DNA from: Litsea cubeba
Lineage: Eukaryota; Streptophyta; Magnoliopsida; Laurales; Lauraceae
Length of the DNA: 64,000 nt
Reading direction: 5' to 3'
Assembly: GCA_012931725.1 (NCBI GenBank)
Contig: CM022949.1
Span: forward strand, 60,388,106-60,452,105
Position numbers and translations under genes: made by a program. Within the stretch, counting starts at the first letter, position 1. Every line of letters begins with the position of its first letter. Under the pieces are notes generated by a model. The model was given only the letters and a program-made list of their open reading frames with translations. It ran no database searches and was not told the origin of the DNA. Of the stretch, positions 11,242 through 24,246 are shown in pieces.

Positions 11242-14119
11242 TGTCACGCCCCAAGCCCGAGATTTCACACATCCCGAGGCGCGACACACGCCCGCGTAGA
11301 AATTCGAGTCAAACTCATTGACTCTAGGTCCCCACGTATGGAATTTACCCACAGGATATCACGTGTGAGGTTTATATTTTTCCATAACCTGTACAATTTT
11401 GTCAAATAGATGAACATCCATAATTTATCATGTATCAAAGTATAGAGCATAAGAGTTCATAAGCAATACTTTGAAAGTTCAAGTTTAAGAGATAGAAAGA
11501 GAAGAAGTAAGTTAGTTAAGTTACAATCCCAAAAGCTAAACAAGTTTATAAGCTACTACGAAAGATGTGGCAATCCTAGCCACGGTCAATGGGTCATTTA
11601 TCGTCCAATCTCATTGTACGGATGTCTAGAAGACATCATCAGGAGTCCATTCCGCTACGTTAAGTGGAGGTTCCTTTTCCTCAAGGATCTCCGGGGCAAT
11701 GGCGTCGACATATTCACCTGTAACGCCAAGTGTAGCACCATTAGACTAAGCTAAGCAAGACAAACATATACAGTCCATATAACATGTAACAAATGAATAG
11801 TCAGACAGGAATAAATCATAAGAGATCAAGGAATGATCACTAAACATATCAGTGCATGAATTAGCATGAGACATACGAGTCATAGATAACAGATAAACAT
11901 ATTAACAGTACTAGTTGGCACATCCACATAAGCTATGTTCTCTCAAGTTAATCATATAACATGAAATAAATGAGAGCATAATATCAGAACAGAATAGGGC
12001 GGTGCTACTAGGAGACAGAGGTACCCATAATTCTCCATCGTAGACCTAGGGTGCCGGTTAACCCTCAGAATAATTTTTTCCATCTGCAGAGGGCCAGAAA
12101 TATACTAAACCCACACTTAGCCGGGTCCGACTTAGGTAGGGTCGAAGCTAAGTGGTGCCGACTCATAGAGTGCAATGTACAAACAACAGAGCAGGCGCAG
12201 AACAGTGTTAATTAGATACAGGACATATACAGGACAGGTCATATAGATAACAAATCGGGACTTACTGAAATATGATGAACAAAGCCAGAAATAATTATAA
12301 CATAACAGATGTGTAATAGAAAATACATAACTGAACAGAAGCATGATCAAGTCATACTAGAATATTGGAAACGGAATGCAATGCATGTACATATAGATCA
12401 TATACGAAGTCAAGATGTAATTCAAGCCAAGCTTACGGTCTTGGAAACACATGTGGTCTTCACCGTCCAACTCGGGGTAGTATTAAGAGTTCGACATTAT
12501 CGGGCTACAAGGACCCCTTGGCGTTACATAATTTGGATGTTGAATCCCTTAATAGAACACATTTGGTTCGGTTATAGTTCGAAGAACACAAGGCCCCTTT
12601 TGTGGGTACGGTTGCTCAATCCATATCCATAATTCAACAAACCATCGATCATCATAAAAGTTCAGGGTGCACATCCTACAGGTCCATCTATCAGTTCAAT
12701 CAACTAGAACAAGCTACGGTTCAATGTACGGCTCCTGGAAACATCCATTTGTCATAATTATGTAAAATCCAACATTTATTCTTTTCTAGGGTTCAAATCA
12801 AACGGGTTCTACACATCATGAGCTTTCCAACATTTTGTTGGGTTCTACACATCATGAGCTTTCCAACGGTATGTAGATCTCCAAAAATGGACATACGGTT
12901 AAGAAGTTATGGTCATTGGAAAATCTGCATACTGCAGCCATCAGGTTCGCTCGAGCGTTCAGATGTTCGCTCGAGCGGACCCCAGTCAGAGAGCTATTCG
13001 CTCGACCGGACCAAAAGTTCGCTCGAGCGAACTCTCCCAGAGATCCCTTCGCTCGAGCGTTAACTCACGCTCGCTCGAGTGAACTGCCAAAATCTTGTGT
13101 CCGAAAATCTGAACTGTGTTGTTTCCTTCCAAGCCATTCAAGGCATTCTTCTTGGTTTTAAACCACAACAAATGGGTATCTTTGAGCTTCCAAAATGCTC
13201 ATAAAAACCATCAATAAACCCATATACATTAACAAGAGAAATCATCCACAAAAATCCATTTCTGAGTAAGAGATGGGTATCTAAGCAAGATTGCATATAT
13301 TCATGAATCAAACAAAGAAGCATGCATATAAACATGTAAGTTTAACTTGCCTTAGGTGCTTGGAAGCTATCTCACATTCCAAATCCTTTCTAATAAAAAA
13401 TCCCCAAAAATGCAAGCTCAAATGCCCTAAAAATGGTGAAAACGAAAATGAATGAAATGAATGAGGAATAAGATGCTGCATGCACGATTTGTAGCTTTCC
13501 AAAGATGAAAGAAATCAAATGGCAATGATTAATAAAGAAAAAGCTTACCAAGAGCAAGAAGAAAGAAAGATGAGTGGATGCTTGAGCTTGGAAGATGGTG
13601 TCTTGGTGGAGAAGATGAAGTGGTGGCTAGCTTCTACACATGCAAGATCCCTTGGTTGATGCTAGGAGTGAAGGAAGAAGAATAGAAGAGAAGGAGAAGG
13701 GAAAACTCCCAGCTGCTGGAAATGGAGAAGGAAAGAAGAAAGGAAGGAAATGGCTGGGATAAGGCTTTTAAGCCAATTTTTCTCCTGCATTGCATGCAAG
13801 TCCAGAAATGGGCTGAATATCTCAAAAATAGGCTTGGTTGATTAAATGGGCTAGAAATGGGTCTAAATGGATCCGAATTAAATGAGCCAAAGCATGAAAG
13901 TTAATGACCATGAAATGCACTATGCAATGCATTAAAACCCAAAAATTTCTAAGTACACACAAAAACCTAAAACACTCCAAAAGTCATAATCTACCTAGTA
14001 AATGGTCAAACCCCACTAATTCTACCTAATCAAGTCCAATCACAATCAAAACATCCATTAAGCAATTAATCTAAATTAATTAACTCTAAAATGAGATTAA
14101 GGCGGGTCGGGGTGTTACA
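11242..14119 (-). mobile_element. Nested solo LTR inside integrase, 2878 bp, TSD TATAT
   Basis: Plus-strand ends are TGTCACGCCCCAAGCCCGAG and GGTCGGGGTGTTACA. TATAT at 11237-11241 and at 14120-14124 is a 5-bp target duplication, and removing the insert restores the integrase reading frame. There is no internal coding region, so it is a solo LTR. It is read on the minus strand, with a TATA-like CTTAAAAG at 13765-13772. It shares the GCTCGAGC palindrome cluster with the solo LTR at 3088-6157, so the two are related families. It inserted after the host gypsy element. Confidence 0.93.
12945..13084. repeat. Cluster of TTCGCTCGAGCG palindromes
   Basis: Six words built on GCTCGAGCG or GCTCGACCG lie in 140 bp, including the perfect GTTCGCTCGAGCGAAC near 13018. 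The cluster is about 0.7-0.8 kb downstream of the TATA-like box on the minus strand. It gives repetitive SLER/FARA-type peptides in several frames, which is a by-product of the DNA repeat. Confidence 0.8.
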
Positions 14120-17100
14120 TATATTATGGATACCTGAAAGTGCTGCCGGAAGGTATAGGCGGTAAGCCACATTTCCAATTCTGCTCTTAATCTGGAATGG
14201 TCCGATAAATCTTGGTGAAAGTTTTCCTTTCTGACCAAATCGGATTGTCCCTTTCATAGGTGAAGCTTTCAAGAATACCCATTCATCAATAGCAAATTCA
14301 AGATCACGCCGACGATTGTCCGCGTAGCTTTTCTGCCTTGACCGGGCTATCCTCAATCTCTCTTGTACTTTCTGTACTTTCTCAGCAGTCTCTGCGATTA
14401 CTGTAGGACCATGAAAACTTCTAGTACCAACTTCTTCCCAGCTAACTGGAGTCCTACATCTTCTACCATACAAAGCTTCAAAAGGTGTCATATCAATACT
14501 GGAATGATAACTGTTGTTGCACGCAAATTCGCACAACGCCAAATGTTCATTCCAATCACTTCCAAAGTCCATAATACTAGCACGAAGCAAATCCTCTAAA
14601 GTTTGAATTGTTCGTTCAGATTGTCCATCAGTTTAAGGATGATATGCAGTGCTAAACCGCAGTTTAGTGCCTATGGAATTCTGAAATGATTGCCAAAATG
14701 TAGAAACAAACCGACTGTCTCGATCTGACACAATCGAAACTGGTGTTCCATGCAGTCTGGTTATTTCTTTGTCAAACAACTTTGACATTTCATTAAATCC
14801 CATATCCTTTCTAAATGGAAGAAAATGTGCAGACTTCGTAAGATGATCCACAATCACCCAGATGGTGTCATGATGTCTTCTGGCCATTGGTAAATCAGAT
14901 ACAAAGTCCATGGTCAAGTGTTCCCACTTCCATCTAGGAATATGTAAAGGATGAAGTAATCCAGGAGGCCTTTTTTGCTCAAACCTTACACGCTGACAGG
15001 TCAAACATGATGCCACATATCCAGCTATTTCTCGTTTCATATTATGCCACCAAAACCTATCCTTGAGATTCCTGTACATTTTAGTGCTTCCTGGATGCAT
15101 AGAATATCGGGTATGATGTGCTTCAAACATCACCGCTTACTTCTGATCTTCTTGTGCTGGTACACATAATCTGTTTCGAAAATAGAGAGTACCATCAACC
15201 AACACAAAATCTGGTCTAGCTGCAATATTATCTCTTATTCGAATGAATTCAGGATCATCAAACTGTCTATTTTTAACTTCTGTAATCAACATAGGTTCAA
15301 AGACAGACATCTGTGCAATCAGTTTTTGGTCATCCAATATCTCCATATCTACATCCAGATCTCTGAATTCTTCAAGTAACTTCCATTCACCCACCATGGC
15401 TGCTAAGGTAGCTGATTTCCGACTCAACGCATCAGCTACGACATTACCTTTCCCCGGTACATAAGTGAATGGAAAATCATAATCTTTAATTAACTCCAGC
15501 CAACAGCGTTGCCTCAGATTAATGTCCTTTTGTGTAAACAAGTATTGAAGGCTCCTGTGATCACAATGAACTTCAAACGTTTCTCCATAGAGATAATGCC
15601 TCCATTGCTTCAAAGCAAAGACAACCGCTGCGAGTTTCAAATCATGAGCGGCATAGTTTTTTTCATGTTCCTTTAACTGGCGTGATCCATAAGCAATCAC
15701 TTTGCCATTCTGCATCAGTACACATCCCAATCCTACACCAGAGGCATCAGAATAAACCACAAATCCTCCGCTTCCTTCGGGCAATGTTAAAATTAGGGCT
15801 GATATCAATCTCTGTTTCAAACTTTGAAAACTAGACTCACATTCCTCGTTCCATATAAAGGGAACATTCTTCCGAGTCAGTTTGGTTAACGGAGCTGCAA
15901 TCTTGGAGAATTTTTTTACAAATCTTCTATAATATCCAGCTAACCCCAAGAAACTCCGAATTTCTGGTACAGTCTTTGGACTCTGCCAATTAGTAATAGC
16001 TTTAATTTTAGTAGGATCTACAGCTAATCCATCTCTAGTAATGATATGACCCAAAAATGCCATATGCTGTAACCAGAAATCACACTTCTCTAATTTTGCA
16101 AACAACTGATTGCCTCTCAACAATTGCAGTGCTGTTCTCAAATGATGAGAATGTTCTTGCTCTGACTTTGAATATACCAGGATGTCATCAATGAAAATAA
16201 CAACAAACTGGTCTAAATAAGCAGCAAATATTCTATTCATCAGAGCCATAAACACCGCAGGTGCATTTGTTAACCCAAATGGCATGACAAGAAACTCATA
16301 ATGCCCATATCGGGTCCTGAATGCAGTCTTTTGCACATCTTGATCTCTAACACGGATCTGATGATATCCAAATCGGAGATCGATCTTCGAAAAATAGGCT
16401 GCACCTTGTAGTAGATCAAACAACTCATCGATTCTAGGCAATGGATATTTATTCTTAATCGTCACTTGATTCAATTGCCTATAATCGATACACATGCGCA
16501 TAGTGCCATCCTTCTTCTTGACAAATAATACAGGCGCTCCCCAAGGCGAGACACTCGGTCTGATAAAACCCTTGTCAAGCAAATCCTGTATTTGTTTCTT
16601 CAATTCATGCAGTTCGGATGGTGCCATCCTATAAGGTGCCCGAGAAATCGGTGCAGTACCCGGCACAAGCTCGATTGTAAAGTCTACTTCCCTTGCTGGA
16701 GGCAGACCTGGCACTTCTTTTGGAAATACGTCTGGAAATTCACAGACGACAGGAATATTCTTCAATTCCTTCTTTGGCTTCTTTTCAGTGATAAATGCGA
16801 TGTAGCCTTCACAACCACTTCGCATCAATCGTTCGGCCTTTAATGCAGATATAATTCTTGTGTCAAACTTCTTCTGCGTTCCTTCAAATAAAACACTGAT
16901 ATTGGCTTCATCTACTCTAAAAGTAATGATTTTGCGGAAACAGTCCAAACAGGCTCTGTACTTCGCAAGCCAATCCATGCCAAATATGACATCAAAGTCA
17001 TTCATGACCAATATTACTAAGTTTGCTGGCATTAACACATCACCAATTGTCACACTACATTGGGGTATATACAATTCGCACACTACTTTTCTTCCTAGTG

Positions 17101-17329
17101 GTGTAGTTACTGTGAAATCATAGGACAACTGTTTAATTTGGTTTTGCATGTTACAAACAAAGGAAGGTGCAACGAATGAATGAGTAGAACCAGGGTCAAA
17201 TAATATACATGCTGGTCTACTATCAACATAAATAATACCTTCCACAATATTTGTTGCAGCTTCAGCTTGTTCTCTATTTGCAGCATAAACTTGTCCTGTA
17301 ACACGAGGCCTATTCTGCTGCTGTTGCTG

Positions 17330-18480
17330 TTACGGACGAGGTTGTTGTTGTCTCTGATGTTGTTGTCCTTGATGCTGTTGTTGTGGAGCTCGATTGTTTC
17401 TCCTACCATTAGGACATTGAGCCATTTTATGCTCCATCGAACCACAAACCAAACATGCTCCAGTGTTTCTCCAACAAGCTTCAGTTTTATGAGTTTTCCC
17501 ACATGTCTCACAGACTGGTTTCTGTTCAGAAGTCCTAGCAATATTTTTCTGTTTCTTACCCTTGGATTTATCTCCCTTCTTATACCAAGGACTAGCACTT
17601 CTCTTTGGACCATCGTTTGTTTCCATTTCTTCTCTATGTACTTCTTCTGCAGTATATGCCTTATCTACTGCGTCATCAAACTTCACCGGCATGGGTCCTG
17701 CCAAGACCATCTTCTTGTAAGCAGGATTCAACCCATTCATAAATCTTTTTATCTTTTTCTCTTCTGTATCAATCAGGTCCTTGGCATATTTGGACAGCTT
17801 CGTAAACAGATGAACATATGCTGTCACAGTCATCTGTCCTTACTTCAAATTCAAGAATTCTGATTCTTTTCTTTGTCTAACATGGTCAGGAACAAAATTT
17901 CTTTCGAATTGTTTCCTGAAAGTCTCCCAAAATGTGGCTGCAGGTGTTGCAATAATTGCACCCTTCACACCCTTCCACCATTCTTGGGCTACATCCCGTA
18001 GCATTGAAGAAGCAAGCAAACCTTTTGCTTTGGGGTACAAACTATTGTCTCGAACACAACTTCAATGTGTTCAATCCATTCATCAGTTGCTAAGGCATCT
18101 TCCTTGCCTTGAAATTCTGTAGCTCCTCTCTTTCTAAATTATTCATAAAGAACATTTGGATATTTCTCTTTTGCTTGTACCACCACTTGAGTAGCCACTT
18201 GAGGTTATGGGTTAACTGGTGGTACAAGTGGAGCTTGTATCTGAGCTTGCAGTTGTGCTTGTACTTGTAACATAGCCGTGATTTGAGCTTGCATATTCAA
18301 CTGCGCCTCATGGCTTTTAGCCATCTGCTCACTATTTCTAGCTAGTAGCTCCATAAGTGCAGTGAACCTCGCATCACTATCATTAGGGGTAGGAGGCGTA
18401 GGAATAGGACCTCCATTACCACCGACAGTCTGATCAGGGTTATCATTTCTATCACCACTTCTTCCAGAACCAGATGCCAT
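17330..18480 (-). pseudogene. gag: gypsy gag with zinc knuckle (broken)
   Basis: The start ATG is at 18480 (MASGSGRSGDRNDNPDQ). A Gln-rich QAQLQAQIQA region is followed by the capsid-like segment (DEWIEHIEVVFETIV, then AQEWWKGVKGA, then FRKQFERNFVPDHVRQRKESEFLNLK) and a CCHC zinc knuckle CLVCGSMEHKMAQC. In the intact ancestor this would run on into protease. Four TAA codons interrupt it (18205-18207, 18139-18141, 17840-17842, 17330-17332), and a frame change lies near 18043. The stop at 17840 sits where this family normally has LKQG-MTV, and the one at 17330 lies in a poly-Gln run, so both look like CAA to TAA changes. Confidence 0.9.
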
Positions 18481-18694
18481 TCTGAAAAGCAGATATAGGA
18501 AGATAAGATATTTATATCTGTACCTTCCATGACATAACCATGTATGAACATTACTCACATTGACAGTGAAATTAAATCACATACAATGAAAACAGTATAA
18601 ACCTATACAGGATTTAATCCCTTATCTAACGTTTCCTCACTGTGTTTTTATCGTTCTACGATTGTTACGATTAATATTTGTTTAGGTCACTTAT

Positions 18695-18706
18695 GCTCTG
18701 ATACCA
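18695..18706 (-). promoter_or_regulatory. Primer binding site for initiator tRNA-Met
   Basis: The minus strand reads TGGTATCAGAGC, 11 bases inside the 5' LTR boundary. This is complementary to the 3' end of plant initiator methionine tRNA, the usual primer for plant LTR retrotransposons. Confidence 0.9.
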
Positions 18707-18717
18707 TATAATAAATA

Positions 18718-21126
18718 TGTCACGACCCGAACCCGGAATTTAATCAATTCGAGTTAACCGGAGTCGAAACCATATTTACTCCCGTGAATTTTAACACATA
18801 AAACTCACAAGGGGTGACAGAATACACATAATGCGGAATACAAAACCAATATATACAATGATTTCAAAATGATTTACAACATGATCCTGATTATACCTTG
18901 CATACGTAAAACAATGCAAGGATCATAGTATAAAATATTTACAAAAGTTTCCATATTCATTTACAGGATTTACATCAAAAGATTCATAAGACATATAGCG
19001 TCATTTCCATTCAACTAATCCGCCTAGAGGAACCGGAGTGGTCTCCTCCGCTGCCGGTGCGGTCGCACAATCGGTAGGGGCAGCTGAGCCTGTAATGTCA
19101 TCATAACACTTGTGAATTCAACAATTCAACAAAGTATAAATAGTGTTTATGATCATACATGCTATTTACAAAGACAAATTGTCTAACAGTAAACAATACA
19201 CAATAAACGAGTCAGTAAAATTCTTATTATTCATTGGCAACTAACATAATATCTCCAGTCAAATCAAGTATAATACCATCTTCCTTACAAGGAAGAACTA
19301 CCATCTCCCTAAACCAGGAGGATTTACCATCTTCCTTACGGAAGAATAATATGTGGGAATTATCAGTGTCCGGGCCAGGAACTACTGACATCACCACGGA
19401 GTTCCGGAACACTCCACAAATAAACTGCTTCAGACAGTATCAGCTCAATGAGCTTGAGAAATCATTATGTAGTGCCAACTCATGTGTAATTCATGTCATT
19501 AATTTCGTTTACATATAATGAGCGTTTATGAGTCAACCTTTATAGTTTCAATGACAATGACAATTCAAATGATTACCAACCAAATGGGTGTAATTCTAAG
19601 TGATTTAATGTACATGTGTTATGCTCGATAGACATTACAGTTCTTATGGAAAACTGTACATTAAAATCCCTTAATAACACCTATTAAATGTATATCCAAA
19701 GCGAATGACCTCGATTAATTCAAGAGGCTTATCTCAATTCGAAAATCATAAATTACATTTGATTCCCAATTTCGGTTACCTTTTCGGTTACCTGTCGGTT
19801 AACCGATATGCGTTCGGCTAACCGCTCGTAGTTCGGTTCGAAATCCATAGGACAATCTCTGAATACAGCAACTTGACATTTCGGTTAACCGAAATGCCTG
19901 CTTCGGCTGACTGACCTGTTTCAATCAAGTTCGGTCAGAAATCCAGAGACGTGATTTTCCCTGATTTTTACACTATCGGTTAGAATTTCGGTTAGGCTGA
20001 CTAAAATCACACAACACAGAATTCAGACACGAATTCTGTTCCGCTTCAACTTCTTTCTATCCTACACAAAACCATTGGAATCTCCTGTTCCCTTCTTTAC
20101 ACATCATTTATCACTTATAATTCATTCAAAAAGGAATTTTAACACCCAACACCATATTATATCATTCAAGTCAAAAGATAGAACTAATTCCTCCATCCAT
20201 TCAATCAAATTCAATCCAACAAAAACTACAAGTCATAAATAATCTAAAAGAAACTAACATGCAGTAGCATTGGAAGTATATAACTTATTTATACTTGCCT
20301 CTATGCAAAAACCCCTTTCTTCTTAGGCTTGATGGGTATAAAACCACTCCCATGAAACTAAATAGAGCAATCCTAGCTTTCCTGCTCCAAGCCTTTTTCT
20401 TCAAGAAAACCCAAGCACAGAGAGGAGAAGATTACAGCACCAATTTCTCTTTGGTGATTCACTTACACAATATCCCTTCTCCCAACACTACTCAATGACT
20501 AAGGAGAAGAACAAAGAAGAAGAACCCACTTGCCATATCCGTTCCAGATGATGAACAAAGAACAAAGAACAAAGAAGAAGAAGGCAGAAATGACAAGATG
20601 AAGAAGAAACTTGAGGCTATCTTTCAGTTGATCCAAGACACCTCCATCATTTGGAATTGGTCCAGCTGAAATGTGTTGGAACACTTGCAAGTATGAAGAC
20701 ATCTGGCTTCTCCTCCAGAATTGCATGTACTGGGTTTGCATTTTTATAACTTAACCCCAAACACAAATTGAAATTACACTGAAGGTCAATCTAAGACCTC
20801 TTTGATTTATCTTAAGTCAAATGAAGTTAAGTGTATTATGACATTTGATGTACTGATTAAGATACACATGTTGGTATCAAATTCCACCCAATTCGACTAT
20901 ATACACATAAATTAATATTTACGAAAAAGTCCTCAACTTCGCTAATTGGGGTCAAAAACCAATTTCATGTCTTCCAAACTATTGCATTAGGCTTAATCTA
21001 ACCGTCCAAGACTAATTTAAGTCACATTAATCATTAATCTTATTTAATTTAATTAATCGCATTTTAATCAACGATAATCACGATTAATTAGAGTTAATTT
21101 GGATTAACTCGGGGTGTGGTGTAACA
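18718..21126 (-). repeat. 5' LTR of the gypsy element, 2409 bp
   Basis: It is a direct copy of 8472-10891, with ends TGTCACGACCCG and GTGTAACA. It has a small local duplication near 19281-19320 (the CTTCCTTAC block) that is absent from the other LTR, and it lacks part of the palindrome cluster near 19990. The minus-strand TATA box is at 20741-20748. Confidence 0.95.
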
Positions 21127-21131
21127 GGGGA

Positions 21132-21459
21132 GGTGGGGTGGCTTAGGGTTCATGAAAACCCCATGTTACTGTAAAATTACTGCTAAACTCATAATAATGG
21201 CATGACAATTGTAAGTATTTGGCGGGGGTGGCACATTAGCACCGCACGATTTAAACATAATGTACAAGAAGATGACCAAATTTACACAAATCCCTTTCAT
21301 TGGCTTGAAGCTTTATACAAAATGTCCTGTCCAAAAGAAAGGAAAACTTCTTGAGAATATGGCCAAAGGGATTTTGGGAAGGAGTTGTGCGGTGTCCAGT
21401 TAAACTAGCTATCTTGCAGGTATGTTACCTCATTCGATGTTTCTGAGTGTCATACATGA
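21132..21459 (-). other. Downstream flank / probable 3' UTR of the EF-hand gene
   Basis: The 328 bp between the gypsy insertion and the EF-hand stop codon contain no open frame or recognisable repeat. No canonical AATAAA was seen on the minus strand. The gypsy insertion therefore sits at or just beyond the gene's 3' end. Confidence 0.4.
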
Positions 21460-24214
21460 CTAGTCAGCAGGGACTTCAACTTTCATTTTGAGATTGGAGT
21501 TCTCCAAGATCTGAAACAGATAACCATAGTAAAAATAAGAAATTGTGTTCGTCGGTAGACTTTTAAACATCCTGATCTAATAGTTACATCACTCATTACA
21601 TAAAATTCAAAAACTATATAATGCAGTTTTGCCAAACAAGTAATGAACACTAAAAAGATTCATGCTCATTCTCAACTTGCTATTGATGACTAAAATATTT
21701 TGGATGTTAATTGACTACTCAGGCGTTCTTCAAGATCTAGGTTTCAGATACTATGGTGATGCCAATGTCACAAGGAGAGGAGTTAGAGATTGATTTCAAA
21801 ATTACTCTTGTAGTAAATTTTCATGGAAGTTCCACATGAAAATGTACTACAAAGATAACATAGTTCAAGAATTCATTGCGCGACTGTCTGCTTTAACTAC
21901 ACCTGTGATGTTAGTCAATTCGTGCATGCACCTTGGACCGAACATCTAAACATTGTTCATTGAATGCTGAAGTCACTAAAGGAGTCTCCACAGAATGGTA
22001 TTTTTTATGTGTGTCATACTGTCATGGTCACTTAAATTAAGTTTTTACAAATGCAAATCTGGCAAGATCAAAGGGAGAGTTCACTACAAGCAACTGTTGT
22101 CAGTCATTGGTAATACCAACTCACGTAACTCAAACTGTCAAAGTCATTTTGATCAATTTCCAAATCCAAAACACTCCACGAACAAAGAATCAAAGGAAAA
22201 ATCATGTAGTCGAATGTATATATCCACTAGTATTGTCTGATGCGCAGTCAGATTAATTAGGAACATGTAATTCACAAGGTTGAGCAAATCACAAAAGCCT
22301 GAAAATATGGAAGAGTGGAAAACTCGACCAGCTCTTTTTATGAGTATACATTATACATTCTCTAACATAACAATGCCTTCAGATGTTTTAATCTTAGCCA
22401 TAGATTTAAATAAAAAGCAAGATGACATTAATACCCTTAACAGAATAAAAAGGCAAAGCAGACAATCCAATGGTGGCTCAGTTAGTGAGGCACTTCTTCC
22501 ACAGAATAAAAGTAAAGCATTAATAACTATATGTAAAACATGTCAAAAGAATCGCGATCATCCCATGTGGAATATAGCTTGTCTATAGTTATATTGAGGT
22601 TCCATCTAAACCACATGGGCCACCTATATAACTGATCCAACATTTCCATTTACTCATGCTAATACTAAGACAAGATCAATTTGGTGATCATCATCAGTTA
22701 GCTACCTTTAAAATAGTCAGGCACTCATGGCCTGGTTTTAATATGAAACAAAGTCACTGAAGTAGCTGAATTGGCCAATCACGACGAATGGATAGACAAT
22801 TATAACAATTGTTTAAGACTACTATCTTTACTGTGTTTGCACTTGGAATGAGGAAGAATTTGAGCTGCTCATGCACAATGTGGCAAGTGAGAATGAGATA
22901 AGATAGAAAAAATGGCTAGCAGTCTGTAAGTTTGACCTTTATTTACCCTTGAATCTAAAAAAAAAAAAAAACACATGTGACGTGCGAGCCAACAAAACTA
23001 TGGAAACCCATTTCTTGAAATCTTTCTGGAGTATTAAAACTTCCTTTTCCCTAGACGACATGACTTTCAATTGAATTATATGAAGCATAATTCCAAATGA
23101 CAACCCTTCATAAGAAAAAAAACAAAAATCATGGAAAGGAACATTCAATACCTTAACGAAGTCATCTAACAACATAGAGCAGTCCCCCCTGTAACCAGCT
23201 TCCTCCAACACATGGGTCAAGACTTGCTAAAACAAAATACAATAAACTCAAATAGTATTAAAGCCAATGTAAGTGCATGTAAAATTAAAATAAAACCATA
23301 ACAATAAATATTAAACAAGTTTTATTCATATGGTGCATCCATTGATTTAAAGGAGGATAAATTATAGAGCATAAAGTGAAAACTACTGCAAGAATTTGAT
23401 ATTCAGTTTTCAATTGCCACCTTCCTATTTTGGTAGGGGAGAGATTTTCTCCTCATTTTGGTACTCTTTTATCCGGGTAGGCTTCCTAAATCGAAAGAAA
23501 ACCCTATGAAAATGTGAAGTGCGCGCTACCTGGGGCCAGCTTATTGACTAAAGCAAAATAAAATTATTCCATACAGAAGAGAAAGGATGTGAATCCAAAA
23601 GGACCTGTAGGAATACAATATACTAGATCAAATTCATACTGAAATGATTTCATGGAATGTTGTCCTCAATTGAGATTTCAGAAATTTGTTGAGACACAAA
23701 ACTGTAAGAAGTATTTATGAATTTCAAAAGCATTTACTCTGTTCTACGGAATCATTTAACCTATATCAAGAATTCTTCAGCCCAACCCCACCCCAAAAAG
23801 AACACAAAAAAGAAAAAAAGAGACAAGGAAAGAACTTTATTTCATTCTTCTACTATAAATCTATAAACCATTTTCTGATGTCAAATTTTTGTCGATGAAC
23901 ATATGGAAGCATGGGACCCTGAATCAAATTTTATAAGTTACCACACTGTGGAAACCAGGGATATGCTGGAAAGGATTCAATTTGGACAGCCTAGGGGCTC
24001 CTCTCCCCAAGGAGAGGGGGTGGGTTAAGATTCAATCTGGGCCACCTAGGGTAGGTGGGATGTTTAGGAGACCATGTTGATAGGGTCTGAGTGAAGTTTA
24101 GCCCCTATCTGACCTAATTTGGCCTTTGAATTTCTATTATATATAAAATAGAACATCATTAAAACCATCAAAATGATTGGCTCCCTACTTCCGTAGGTCG
24201 ACCTTTTAGACGAC

Positions 24215-24246
<32 letters not shown>

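Larger units (their letters stand above)
10946..17329 (-). pseudogene. pol: gypsy pol: protease, RT, RNase H, integrase, chromodomain-like tail (broken)
   Basis: Read on the minus strand from 17329. The protease has FDPGSTHSF (near 17190). Reverse transcriptase has CIDYRQLN, MPFGLTNAP and the catalytic FIDDILVYS. RNase H has VYSDASG and VPGKGNVVADALSR. Integrase has CLTCQ of the zinc finger, MDFV and SDRDSRF catalytic regions, and TDGQSERTIQTLED. The tail has VSMLRKY, then TWELEEQMAQKYPELF, as in chromoviruses. The longest uninterrupted stretch is 702 aa (15137-17245). TAA stops occur at 15137-15139 and 14633-14635; the second replaces the conserved Gln of HPQTDGQ. A solo LTR at 11242-14119 splits the end of integrase between IHN and FYVSMLRKY. 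The RNase H word HDLELAA reads HDLKLAA, so a likely catalytic Glu is lost. Confidence 0.93.
8472..21126 (-). mobile_element. Full-length Ty3/gypsy chromovirus, minus strand, TSD GGGGA
   Basis: Two direct LTRs (8472-10891 and 18718-21126) flank gag and pol read on the minus strand. GGGGA at 8467-8471 and at 21127-21131 is a perfect 5-bp target-site duplication. The domain order (gag with zinc knuckle, protease, reverse transcriptase, RNase H, integrase, chromodomain-like tail), the long LTRs and the tRNA-Met primer site fit a chromovirus, probably of the Tekay/Del group. Six in-frame TAA codons, one frameshift and a nested solo LTR make it non-autonomous. It lies 333 bp beyond the stop codon of the EF-hand gene and is transcribed in the same direction. 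Confidence 0.95.

Noticed and set aside
12818..13161. Two 81-codon frames rich in SLER/FARA repeats
   Set aside because: They arise from translating the GCTCGAGC palindrome cluster of a solo LTR in two frames.
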